Below are positions 36,821 to 44,909 of a DNA stretch of 64,000 bases, piece after piece. Each line of letters starts with the position of its first letter. Positions within the stretch are counted from its first letter, which is position 1. The stretch comes from Mycobacterium sp. E3251 (GTDB taxonomy: Bacteria > Actinomycetota > Actinomycetes > Mycobacteriales > Mycobacteriaceae), in assembly GCF_001666835.1 (NCBI RefSeq), contig NZ_LZJF01000067.1, positions 1 through 64,000 on the forward strand, in the 5' to 3' direction. The notes beneath the pieces were generated by a model. The model ran no database searches. It had not been told where the DNA came from and was given only the letters and a program-made list of their open reading frames with translations. A program made the translations under genes and the position numbers.

Positions 36821-37381
36821 TCAGCGGCCTTCGCGTCCCGCGCGCGCAAGCAGCCAGGCCTGACCCTCGCCTTCGCCGGCGGCCAGCTGCTCGAGTTCGG
36901 CGAACGCCGCGGGTAGCTCGCCGGCGGCCGCGCGATACGGGCCTGGGGCGGCTCCCACTTCGCTCAGCACGGTGATCGCGAGCAGCCCGCCGGGCGCCAG
37001 GCGTTCGATGATCAACCGGTCGAGGCGGCGGTCCCGGAATCGATGGCACAGGACGAGGTCCACGGGCGGCCCGGCCGGCAGGCCGTCATCGAGGTCAGCG
37101 ACCTCGAAACGGCACCGATCGCTCACGCCGGCGCGCTGAGCCAGCTCCCGCGCCTGACCGACCGCCACCGGCGAGACGTCCACGCCCACCACCTCGAGCC
37201 CGCGCAGCGCGAGCCACACCGCGCTCGGTCCGGGTCCGCATGCGACATCGAGAGCCCTTCCCGCAGTGGGCAGTACGTCCAGGTGGGGCGCCAAGAAGTC
37301 GGGTGGTCCCACCGCGTCCATCGATGGCGGTGCTTTGGTCGCGTACCGCTCGTCCCAGCGCTGCCGGTCCGCTTCGGCCAT
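36821..37381 (-). CDS. Class I SAM-dependent methyltransferase
   Basis: A 186-residue small methyltransferase of the TehB/thiopurine-methyltransferase-like kind. Motif I is RALDVACGPGPSAVWLALRG, then VVGVDVSPVAV (acidic end of strand 2) and VADLDDGLPAGPPVDLVLCHRF. The ATG (MAEADRQRWDERYATK) is chosen over an open frame continuing 37 codons upstream, because WDERY is the usual start of this family. Substrate unknown. Confidence 0.88.
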   Translation of the reverse strand: MAEADRQRWDERYATKAPPSMDAVGPPDFLAPHLDVLPTAGRALDVACGPGPSAVWLALRGLEVVGVDVSPVAVGQARELAQRAGVSDRCRFEVADLDDGLPAGPPVDLVLCHRFRDRRLDRLIIERLAPGGLLAITVLSEVGAAPGPYRAAAGELPAAFAELEQLAAGEGEGQAWLLARAGREGR

Positions 37382-37546
37382 AGCCGCCACTCTAGGGGCG
37401 CCCAGCTGTTCTGGACAGCTGTCTGTAAATCGCCGTCGGCGGGTACCGGACCGCCGTTCGGCGGTGACGCGAAACAACAGCGCGTAGCGCAAATCCGCCG
37501 CCGGGCAAGATTCGGAAGACGGTTGTTCGCGCTCTCGGCGCCTTCC

Positions 37547-37552
37547 TACACT
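37547..37552 (+). promoter_or_regulatory. -10 element of leaderless tetR promoter
   Basis: TACACT (TANNNT) is followed by six bases and then the GTG at 37559, the leaderless arrangement. It fixes the start of the TetR gene inside a much longer open frame. Confidence 0.6.
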
Positions 37553-37558
37553 GGACCG

Positions 37559-38122
37559 GTGTCCAAAGATGCGGCTCGTCGGTCCGACCGCCGGCCCGGA
37601 CAGACGATCCGCAAGGTCCTCGACGCCGGGCTCGAGGAGCTGCGCGCGTCGTCGTACGCCAATCTGACGATGCGTTCGGTGGCGAGTCGTGCCGGAGTGT
37701 CACCGGCCAGCGCCTACACCTACTTTCCGTCGAAAAGCGCACTGGTCGCGGCGGTGTACCTGCGCTTTCTCCGCGAGCTGCCGCTGCATACCGATGTCAA
37801 CGACACCACCAAGACCCGGGTCAGCTCAACCCTGCGAGACATGGCCGTCGTGGTAGCCGACGAGCCCGAACTGACCGCGGCGTGCGGCGCGGCCCTGATG
37901 GCAGATGACCCGGCGGTGAAGCCGATTCGTGAGCAGATCGGCCAAGAGGTCGGCACCCGGATCGGTGCCGCGCTGGGACCGGGCTGGCCGCGCGCCGTGA
38001 AATCGACGCTGCAGATGACTTTCTCCGGCGCGCTGATGACCGCCCGGTTCGTCAGCTTCGATGAGATCGCGGGACAACTCGACGAGGCCGTCAACCTGAT
38101 TTTGGGTGCATCCGTGGCGTAA
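37559..38122 (+). CDS. TetR-family regulator
   Basis: A 187-residue repressor. The helix-turn-helix is seen as LTMRSVASRAGVSPASAYTYFPSKSALVAAVY (about residues 36-68). The C-terminal ligand domain has no assigned effector. The start is a leaderless GTG. It is divergent from the methyltransferase (178 bp) and convergent with the amidohydrolase, 18 bp away. Confidence 0.92.
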   Translation: MSKDAARRSDRRPGQTIRKVLDAGLEELRASSYANLTMRSVASRAGVSPASAYTYFPSKSALVAAVYLRFLRELPLHTDVNDTTKTRVSSTLRDMAVVVADEPELTAACGAALMADDPAVKPIREQIGQEVGTRIGAALGPGWPRAVKSTLQMTFSGALMTARFVSFDEIAGQLDEAVNLILGASVA

Positions 38123-38140
38123 GCCGCTGCCCGGCAACGG

Positions 38141-39955
38141 TTAAGCGACCGGCGTCAAGTTCCTGGATGTCTGGTCCGCCCGCAGGAAGCGGCCGAATTT
38201 CTGCTTGCCCAGCGCCGGTGCGGCCTCGCCGGCACCGAACGCCAACCGTCCGCCCACCAACACGGCGCTGACGGTGTCGTCGTTACGGTTGACCATCCGG
38301 GACAAGCCGCCGTAGGACTGCACCGGATGCTCGGCGTAGCGATCCAGCGAATCGTCGAGCTTGTCCGGGTTGATCACGACGATGTCGGCACGGTCCCCTT
38401 CGCGCAGGGTGCCGGCGTCGATTCCGTACCAGGACCCGAGCTCGCCGGTGAGCCGGTGCACGGCACGCTCGATCGACATGAACGGGGAGCCGTGCTTGTC
38501 CGCCTCGTGCACGTGCCGCAGCAGACGCAATCCGGAGTTGTAGAAGGCCATGTTGCGCAGGTGTGCGCCGGCGTCCGAGAAGCCCATCTGGACGGTTTCG
38601 TTCCGCGCCAGTTTCTTGAGCACCTCGGGGCGATGATTGGAGATCGTGGTCCGCCAGCGCAGGCTTTCGCCGTGCTCCACCACCAGGTCGAGGAAGGCGT
38701 CGACCGGATGCAGCCCGCCGCGGTCCAGGCCCACTTGGCCGAAGGACTTGCCGACCACCGACGCATCCGGGCAGGCGACGATCTCGGCGTCGAAGAAGTC
38801 CCGGTGCCACACCCGGGGCCCGAACCTCTTGTCGTAGTCCTCGCGGAACCACCGGCGGTAGTCCTGGTCGCGCATCAGCTGATTGCGCTCGATCTCGCCC
38901 TGCAGGTGCAGCGCCGCCGCGCCTGCGCCGAACTCTTCGAACACCACCAGCGAGATCCCGTCGGCGTAGACCTCGAACGGGACCGGCAGATGCTGCCACC
39001 GGAAGTCACCGCCCAGGGCGTTCACCGCTCGGGCCAGGGAGTCCATCAGGTGGATCACCGGCGGTATGGCCTTGATGTCGGCCGCCGAGAGCAGGCTGGT
39101 CTTCAACCGGGGCCGGCCGAATCCCAGCGACGTCGCCAGCTGGGACACCACCGACAGCGGGTTTTTGATGTCGGGCCCCGACTGCAGAATCTTGTTGCGC
39201 CGCCGCAAGATAGCGTTCAGCCGGCGCAGTTCGCGGGACGTCGCGTACGTCGACGGCAGGGTTCGCGACCGGCAGACCTCGCCGTCGAGTTTGTCGAACA
39301 GCAGTTGCTGCGATGACATCCCAACGAAGCCTTCGTCGAGCGCCTCGTTCAGCATCGACTCCATCCGCGCCAGCTCGGCGGCCGACGGCCGGACGTCCTT
39401 GCGGGTTGCGCGGTCCAGCCCCATCGTTGCGGCACGCATGTCGGAGTGGCCCATGAAGGCGGCGACGTTGGGCCCCAGGTTTCGCCGCTCGAGTTCGGCG
39501 ACATACTCCGCAGGATTGGTCCATGAGCGGGCCGTGTCCAGGTGCTCGATGACGTAGCGGCGGGGAATCGCCTCGACGCGGCCGAAGATATCGCCCGCGT
39601 CCACGTTGTCCAGGTAAACCGTGGACAACGAACACGATCCCAGCATCACGGTGGTCACGCCATGCCGCAGCGATTCGGAAAGCTCGGGCTCACAGAGTAT
39701 TTCGACGTCGTAATGCGTGTGGATGTCGATGATCCCTGGGATCACCCACTGGCCCGTCGCGTCGATGACATCGGCACCCGCCGTGTCGAGTGGTTCTGGC
39801 GTGATGGTGGCGACCCGGCCGTCGCGCACACCGATGTTTCTGCGCGCCGACGGCGCACCCGTCCCGTCGAACCAGCGACCGTTGGTGATCACGGTGTCGT
39901 AGTGCAAAGTTCGGCCTTCCTGCCGCGCGGCACCCCCATGGTCCGCAGTGAGCAT
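38141..39955 (-). CDS. N-acyl-D-amino-acid deacylase-like amidohydrolase
   Basis: A 604-residue metal-dependent amidohydrolase. VIPGIIDIHTHYDVEI gives the HxH metal site, GHSDMR and related His residues the rest, and GFSDAGAHLRNMAFYNSG the conserved catalytic Asp. The C-terminal composite domain ends with VSAVLVGGRLAFGAG. It hydrolyses an N-acyl or cyclic amide bond. The ATG is divergent from the TetR gene at 40063, which may regulate it. Confidence 0.9.
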   Translation of the reverse strand: MLTADHGGAARQEGRTLHYDTVITNGRWFDGTGAPSARRNIGVRDGRVATITPEPLDTAGADVIDATGQWVIPGIIDIHTHYDVEILCEPELSESLRHGVTTVMLGSCSLSTVYLDNVDAGDIFGRVEAIPRRYVIEHLDTARSWTNPAEYVAELERRNLGPNVAAFMGHSDMRAATMGLDRATRKDVRPSAAELARMESMLNEALDEGFVGMSSQQLLFDKLDGEVCRSRTLPSTYATSRELRRLNAILRRRNKILQSGPDIKNPLSVVSQLATSLGFGRPRLKTSLLSAADIKAIPPVIHLMDSLARAVNALGGDFRWQHLPVPFEVYADGISLVVFEEFGAGAAALHLQGEIERNQLMRDQDYRRWFREDYDKRFGPRVWHRDFFDAEIVACPDASVVGKSFGQVGLDRGGLHPVDAFLDLVVEHGESLRWRTTISNHRPEVLKKLARNETVQMGFSDAGAHLRNMAFYNSGLRLLRHVHEADKHGSPFMSIERAVHRLTGELGSWYGIDAGTLREGDRADIVVINPDKLDDSLDRYAEHPVQSYGGLSRMVNRNDDTVSAVLVGGRLAFGAGEAAPALGKQKFGRFLRADQTSRNLTPVA

Positions 39956-40014
39956 ACATAATCGCGGAAGTGTCCGCCCGTGTTAACCAGCCACGATCGC
40001 CTGCTCCCAGCCGC

Positions 40015-40020
40015 TATGAT
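40015..40020 (+). promoter_or_regulatory. -10 element of a leaderless promoter
   Basis: TATGAT is followed by six bases and then GTG at 40027, which opens an 11-codon frame ending exactly at the tetR ATG. The promoter therefore seems to drive a leaderless mRNA that starts with the short frame. Confidence 0.55.
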
Positions 40021-40026
40021 CCGGCT

Positions 40027-40062
40027 GTGGGGATCACCGACTACGGGTTTGCCGCCCGCTAA
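40027..40062 (+). CDS. Leaderless 11-residue leader peptide abutting tetR
   Basis: The frame reads VGITDYGFAAR and a TAA that directly touches the ATG of the TetR gene (TAAATG). TATGAT-N6-GTG upstream fits a leaderless start. Translation of this peptide would deliver ribosomes to the tetR start, which has no ribosome site. It may be a coupling or sensing leader, or a chance frame. Confidence 0.4.
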   Translation: MGITDYGFAAR

Positions 40063-40734
40063 ATGCGCAGTCACGGTTGGGCAGGGAACACGCCCGCCTC
40101 CGACGAGGAGGCGATCGGGCGCATCCTTGATGCCGCCGACAAGATCATTGCCGAGCCCGGCTCGGCGCTGCGGATCGCCGACGTGGCGCGGGCGCTCGGG
40201 GTCACCCGGCAGACCGTGTATCGATACTTCCCCGGGACGCAGGCGCTGCTGGTGGCCTCGGCGATGCGATCGGCCGACGGCTTCCTGGATCGGATGGCGG
40301 CCCACCTCGAGGGGGTCACCGACCCCGTCGTGGCGATCACCGAAGGAATTGCGTACGCCATCGAAGAGCTGGCCTCGGACAACCAGGTCGAATTCGTGCT
40401 CAACCAACGCCATCGCGGCGGGCAGAAGGTCTCCATCATCTCCGACACCGCCCTGGCGTTCGGCCGCTCGATGCTGCATCGCTACGACATCGATTGGGAG
40501 AGGTACGGTTTCGACGAAGCCGGCCTCGATGAATTGAACGAATTCAGCCTGCGGGTGCTGCATTCGTTCCTCGCCGACCCGGGACGCCCGGCGCGCAGCG
40601 GTGCCGATCTGCGGCGCTATCTCACGCGTTGGCTCGGACCGGCGATCGCCTACCCGCAGATGATGCGTGCGATGGACGCGCTGCACAGCCCCGAGCCCCC
40701 GCGAACGCGACGGCGCCCGTTCAAGGCATCCTGA
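40063..40734 (+). CDS. TetR-family regulator
   Basis: A 223-residue repressor. The DNA-binding domain is ALRIADVARALGVTRQTVYRYFPGTQALLVASAM (about residues 35-70). Ligand domain of unknown specificity. It is divergent from the amidohydrolase across about 107 bp, so it may control that gene. The ATG follows a leaderless micro-ORF without a gap. Confidence 0.92.
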   Translation: MRSHGWAGNTPASDEEAIGRILDAADKIIAEPGSALRIADVARALGVTRQTVYRYFPGTQALLVASAMRSADGFLDRMAAHLEGVTDPVVAITEGIAYAIEELASDNQVEFVLNQRHRGGQKVSIISDTALAFGRSMLHRYDIDWERYGFDEAGLDELNEFSLRVLHSFLADPGRPARSGADLRRYLTRWLGPAIAYPQMMRAMDALHSPEPPRTRRRPFKAS

Positions 40735-40771
40735 CCCCGCCGACGTTGACCACGACCGTTAAGGAGCGGGC

Positions 40772-41224
40772 ATGACGGGTCTCGGACAGATCGCTCTGAA
40801 CAGCGCGCCCGTGTTCGGCGGCGCGATGCTTGCCGTGGCCGCCGGGCAATTCCGGGGCCCGGATTATCGGGGGCTGATCAAACAGGACATGGACTTGCTC
40901 GACCGGCTGCCGCCGGAGGCCGCCGAGAGGCGCGCCGAGCTGCAACGCACCATCGACGCCCGCATCGACGACCTGATCGACACCGCGGACCGGGGCCGGG
41001 CGCTGCGCAAGGCGGCGCTGTCTTACCGGGGCAACTGGCGGGACGTGGTGCTGCTGCTCTGTGTCGTGCTGTTCACCATCATCTGGTGGGAGGTCGACCA
41101 CAGTCGGGGCAACTGGCTGCCCATGTTCGTGCTCCTCATCATCTTGACCGTGGTGACCGCCGCCTACGCGTTTCGCGGCGTGCTCCGGGCCGCCGGTTCG
41201 TTGGTGCACCGGCAAGCGCGGTAG
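40772..41224 (+). CDS. Two-helix membrane protein
   Basis: A 150-residue protein. The soluble N-terminal part is charged and helical (YRGLIKQDMDLLDRLPPEAAERRAEL), followed by two membrane helices near residues 88-108 (DVVLLLCVVLFTIIWWEV) and 113-135 (WLPMFVLLIILTVVTAAYAF). AAGGAG precedes the ATG. It follows tetR by 37 bases and may be co-transcribed. No family recognised. Confidence 0.75.
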   Translation: MTGLGQIALNSAPVFGGAMLAVAAGQFRGPDYRGLIKQDMDLLDRLPPEAAERRAELQRTIDARIDDLIDTADRGRALRKAALSYRGNWRDVVLLLCVVLFTIIWWEVDHSRGNWLPMFVLLIILTVVTAAYAFRGVLRAAGSLVHRQAR

Positions 41225-41285
41225 CACGCCGGCGGCCGCGACCGCATAACGCGCGCACTTCGTCACCCTGTGACAAGATCGCGAT

Positions 41286-41948
41286 GTGAAGGCACATCGT
41301 CTCGGCGGTTTGATTTGTGCTGTGCTGGCACCCTTTTGGGCGTTCGCGGCCGTTCCGGTCGCGGCGGCCGAGCCGTGCCCCGACGTCGAGGTGGTGTTCG
41401 CGCGGGGCACCAATGAGCCGCCCGGCGTCGGCCGGATCGGACAGAGCTTTGTCGACAGCCTGCGCCCGCGCGTCGGCGGCAGGTCCCTTGGCGTGTATCC
41501 CGTCGACTATCCGGCGACCACGGACTTCCCCAGGGCCGTGGATGGCATCAGCGACGCGGGCGCGCACGTCGAACACATGGCGGTCTCGTGCCCCCGAACC
41601 AGGATGGTGTTGGGCGGATACTCCCAGGGCGCGGCCGTGATTGGTTTCGTCACCGAAAGCGCGGTGCCGGAGGGGGTGCACCTGGTCCAGGCGCTGCAGC
41701 CGATGCCGGCCGAGGTTTCCAAACACGTGGCCGCGCTCGCGCTCTTTGGCAAGCCGTCGAACCAGTTCATGAGCATCCTCAACGAACCGCCCGTGACGAT
41801 CGGCCCACCTTATTCGGCCAAAACCATCGAGTTGTGCGTGCCCGGCGACCCGGTCTGTTCGGACGGGGGCAACCCCGTCGCGCACCGCCAGTACGTCGAG
41901 GCCGGCTTGGTGGACCAGGCGGCCGATTTCGCCGCCGGACGCGTGTAG
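41286..41948 (+). CDS. Secreted cutinase-family esterase
   Basis: A 220-residue serine esterase with a Sec signal peptide cut after about VAAA-E. The nucleophile is Ser113 in GYSQG; Asp in VPGDPVCSDGG and His in VAHRQYVEAG complete the triad; Cys residues in EPCPD and VSCPR can pair as in cutinases. Mycobacterial cutinase-like proteins hydrolyse lipid esters, phospholipids or polyesters at the cell surface or outside. GTG start. Confidence 0.93.
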   Translation: MKAHRLGGLICAVLAPFWAFAAVPVAAAEPCPDVEVVFARGTNEPPGVGRIGQSFVDSLRPRVGGRSLGVYPVDYPATTDFPRAVDGISDAGAHVEHMAVSCPRTRMVLGGYSQGAAVIGFVTESAVPEGVHLVQALQPMPAEVSKHVAALALFGKPSNQFMSILNEPPVTIGPPYSAKTIELCVPGDPVCSDGGNPVAHRQYVEAGLVDQAADFAAGRV

Positions 41949-41994
41949 ACCGGCGCTCGAACCGGGCCCCGAGGCATCCGGCGAGCGGGCGGCG

Positions 41995-42375
41995 TCAGCG
42001 CGGTCCGGCCCCGGCATCGAGGACCTCGATGGCCGCATCGATGTTCGGGATGATCGTCGGGCCGTAGCCGGTCACCAGCTGCCCGAGGGCGCGGGCGATG
42101 TGCGGTCCGACGGCTCCCGCGGCGAGGACCTCCTCGCCCAGAACGATGCCGTTCACCAGGTGGGAGGCGCTCAGGCGGCCGTCGGGGGTGACTTCATAAC
42201 GCCAGTGGCCGATCTGCACCCGTTCCGGCTGCGACCGGAAGAAGCCGCGGCGCGCGGGAGTGAAAATCACCCCCGGAACGCCGGAGAACACCCGAAGGAC
42301 CAGCCCAACTCCCCCGGGACCCGACAAGGCCGCTCCGATGGACTGGCCGACCCGCTCGTGATCGAGGCTCGTCAT
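41995..42375 (-). CDS. Conserved hypothetical protein
   Basis: A 126-residue protein with HWRYEVTPDGRLSASHLVNGIVLGEEVLAAGAVGPHIARAL in the middle, a pattern found in small mycobacterial proteins of unknown role. No signal peptide or membrane segment. Its ATG overlaps the stop of the tandem-YbjQ gene by one base (TGATG), so the two are co-translated and may act together. Confidence 0.75.
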   Translation of the reverse strand: MTSLDHERVGQSIGAALSGPGGVGLVLRVFSGVPGVIFTPARRGFFRSQPERVQIGHWRYEVTPDGRLSASHLVNGIVLGEEVLAAGAVGPHIARALGQLVTGYGPTIIPNIDAAIEVLDAGAGPR

Positions 42376-43160
42376 CAATCGCTCATGGGCAGGACGAACG
42401 ACGGCGTCACCGGCTGCGCCGCACCGCCGCGACGCACCGCGGTTCCCGCGACGTAGAACTCCACGGTGTGATGCCCCCAGGCGTAGTTGGAGATGGCGAA
42501 GTGCACCCCGACGACGCCGCTTCCGCCATCGCGCTCGGCCTCACTCTGCATGCGCGACATCGCCAGCTCTCTGGCCTGGTAGCTGCCTTGCGTCCACTGG
42601 GGCATCTCGGCGTTGCGCCCCACCTGGCCGAGCGTGCGCAGGAACCCTTGCACGGCGATGTGGAACACGCAGTTGCCCATCACGAACGCGACCGGGACGA
42701 ATCCCGATCGCAGGAGGGTGGTCAGGTCCTGCCCGGACAGGTGACTGGTGAACGCCTGCCCGTTGGGACGGCGATAGGCTCCGGGCTTCTCCGTGTATCG
42801 CACCGCGGTGCCGACCGCGATGAACTCGAGATGCTCGCCCTCGCCCTGATGGCGCCATTCGAGGCGGACACCCACCACGCCGTCCGCGCCCAGCGAATCG
42901 GCCTCCGCCTGCATCCGCGACATCGCGTTCCAGCGCGCCCGGTAGGTCGCGTCGGTGAGCACGGGCAGCTCGGATTGTTGCCGGATCCCGGTGAACTGAT
43001 AACCGACGTGGTAGACCGAGACGCCCATCACCAGCTCGATCGGCTCGAACCCGGCCCCATGCAACAAGGCGAATTCGTTGATCGAGAGATCAGAGGTGAA
43101 CACTTTGCCTGCGTGCGACAGCCGTTCGCTGGCAACTGGGTCGAGCGGGTTCGGTTGCAT
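42375..43160 (-). CDS. Protein with two YbjQ-type (heavy-metal-binding) domains
   Basis: A 261-residue protein made of two homologous halves. Both contain an opening FTSDLSINEFALLHGAGFEPIELVMG or FTSHLSGQDLTTLLRSGFVPVAFVMG, then AMSRMQAEADSLGADGVVGVRLEW or AMSRMQSEAERDGGSGVVGVHFAI, and close on a strand ending FIAVGTAVR or FYVAGTAVR. YbjQ/DUF74 domains form pentamers and are linked to metal binding, though no Cys/His cluster stands out. The ATG at 43160 has GGAGGG upstream; a longer open frame to 43304 is not supported. Confidence 0.82.
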   Translation of the reverse strand: MQPNPLDPVASERLSHAGKVFTSDLSINEFALLHGAGFEPIELVMGVSVYHVGYQFTGIRQQSELPVLTDATYRARWNAMSRMQAEADSLGADGVVGVRLEWRHQGEGEHLEFIAVGTAVRYTEKPGAYRRPNGQAFTSHLSGQDLTTLLRSGFVPVAFVMGNCVFHIAVQGFLRTLGQVGRNAEMPQWTQGSYQARELAMSRMQSEAERDGGSGVVGVHFAISNYAWGHHTVEFYVAGTAVRRGGAAQPVTPSFVLPMSD

Positions 43161-43341
43161 TGTCAAAACACCCTCCTGCGGTTCGCAGGACAGCGTAGGC
43201 CGCCGGGCCGCCCCGCACACCCACAACGTGCGACTTTCCCGTGCACCGGTGGTGAAATCAGGGCGCCCGGGGGTGCCGCTCCCGGCCCGTGGCGACACCG
43301 CCACGGCGTCGACCAGATCAATTTGCTGCCGCCCGGGTCGA

Positions 43342-44235
43342 TCAGTGCGCGGCTTGCGCGGCGCCGATCATCGCGTGCAGATCGTCGAGCGACCAGGGTT
43401 CGCCGTCGCGGTGGTCGCGGTAGCCCAGCACCCGCGGCGTCGGCCGGTCGAAGCCGCCGACGAATCCGCCTGCCGCGACGAAGATCTGGCCCGTGACGGC
43501 CCGCGCCAGGTCGCTCACGAGATACGCGTAGAGCGGAGCCACGAAGGCCGGCGGCGCGCTGTCGAGCGAGGCGCGCATGGTGATCTCGTCCAGCAGCCCG
43601 CGCCGGTGCAGGTCTTCGATGTGCTTCTCGTACTCGGCACCCGTGGACAGCCGGGTCCGGGCGCCGGGACACACCACGTTGGCTCGCACGCCGTGGCCTT
43701 TCAGTTCGGCGGCGATGGCCATGGTCAGCGCGTTCACGGCGCCCTTGCCCGCGGGATAGCCGGTGCCGCCGTAGTCGCCCAGAAACGCGACCGAACTGGT
43801 GTTGACGATGGCGCCGTGCCCCTGCGCGGCCATGACGGGAGCCGCCGCCCGGCAGGTGTGAAAAGCGGTGCCGAGGTGAGCGCTGATCAAGCGGTCGAAG
43901 TCGCCCGGCGAGATGTTCAGAATCGAGGAGCCGGGGGGTTCGGCGATCCCCGCGCAGTTGATCAGCGCATTTAGTCGTCCATACCTGCGCACGCAGTCAT
44001 CGATAAGGACGCCGGCGATGCGCTCGTCGTCCGCGGGTCCGATCACCGCGCTGGCGTGCCCGCCGGACGCCGTGACCGCGGCGACGGTCTCCTCCACCGC
44101 CTCCGCGTCGCGCCCGTTGACGATCACGCCCGCGCCCAGGCCGCAGAGCAGCTCGACGACCGCCCGCCCGATCCCCCGGCTGCCGCCGGCCACCACCACG
44201 CCGCGCCCGTCCAGCGAGCGCCCGCCGGCATTCAT
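43342..44235 (-). CDS. SDR-family oxidoreductase
   Basis: A 297-residue short-chain dehydrogenase. The cofactor loop is AGGSRGIGRAVVELL, NCAGIAEPP is the NAG-type motif, and catalysis uses Ser in NTSSVAFLGDYG and Tyr-Lys in GYPAGKGAVNAL. The C-terminus is extended by about 40 residues (GFVGGFDRPTPRVLGYRDH...) compared with a basic SDR, as in multifunctional-enzyme-type SDRs. Substrate unknown. Transcribed alone. Confidence 0.9.
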   Translation of the reverse strand: MNAGGRSLDGRGVVVAGGSRGIGRAVVELLCGLGAGVIVNGRDAEAVEETVAAVTASGGHASAVIGPADDERIAGVLIDDCVRRYGRLNALINCAGIAEPPGSSILNISPGDFDRLISAHLGTAFHTCRAAAPVMAAQGHGAIVNTSSVAFLGDYGGTGYPAGKGAVNALTMAIAAELKGHGVRANVVCPGARTRLSTGAEYEKHIEDLHRRGLLDEITMRASLDSAPPAFVAPLYAYLVSDLARAVTGQIFVAAGGFVGGFDRPTPRVLGYRDHRDGEPWSLDDLHAMIGAAQAAH

Positions 44236-44840
44236 CGCCGTCGTAATGCGTTGTGCGCGAACGGCTCTCGGCTAGGGTCGAGAGCAAGTCGCGGGAAATC
44301 GGTCACGAACATTAGGCGAACAGTACCCAGCCGGGCCAGAAATGAGAACCGTGGCCGGCACCTTCCGACACGCGCGGAATGTGATGGGCGCGTCGACTCC
44401 GGTTAACCTGAGAAATGCCGCTCCGCTTTGCCAGCGGCCGCCGGTTCGAACCGGAGTAATCCCGACGGTCCATTTCGCGCGGTGAAAGTACTGGCCCGGG
44501 CAAGCGTCAGGAGGTTTGCTGCGATGCGGTTCGTTTATTCGGTGCAAACGGTCGGGACAAGGGCCGGGGCCGACTCGGGGTGACCGATCGCGGGCGCACG
44601 CAACGGGGCGTATAGTCGTAAACGAAGTCCGTTCTGGACGTGTCGCCGTTTAGCTCAAAGCGGCCAGTCAGCCGCATGGCTACTGAGCTTGGCATGGCTC
44701 CGGCGACAAGCACCTGAGTCATCTCCCGCCGGTAACCCGCGCGTTCGATTACCGACCAGTCCTGCGGATACAGGTGCAGTGAGGCGACGTGCGCATAGCT
44801 GCCAGTCTCGTTGCACACGACTCAGAGGAGTGAGTCAGTA
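44236..44840. other. 600-bp region with no firm gene
   Basis: Between the SDR and the sigma-factor transcript there is no convincing gene. A 103-codon frame on the minus strand at 44507-44818 has no ribosome site, no family resemblance and an irregular composition; it could be a small unknown protein but is more likely chance. The right part should hold the sigma-factor promoter, but no SigF-type GTTT/GGGTA promoter was found. Confidence 0.5.
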
Positions 44841-44909
44841 ATGCAGAAATGTTTGTGCACCAAAGTTTTCAGGATCAGCCGCGCCGCGAACGGGCGCGTG
44901 CGCCTATGA
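44841..44909 (+). CDS. 22-residue upstream ORF coupled to the sigma-factor gene
   Basis: An ATG with GAGGAG 10 bases upstream opens a 22-codon frame beginning MQKCLCTKVF and ending in TGA at 44907-44909, which overlaps the ATG at 44906 of the sigma gene (ATGA). Two Cys codons occur early. The ribosome site belongs to this frame, and the sigma start has none of its own, which suggests translational coupling. An alternative sigma start at 44849 would lie inside it in another frame. Confidence 0.5.
   Translation: MQKCLCTKVFRISRAANGRVRL

Noticed and set aside
44507..44818. 103-codon minus-strand frame before the sigma gene
   Set aside because: No ribosome site or recognised domain; kept only as a remark in the intergenic entry.
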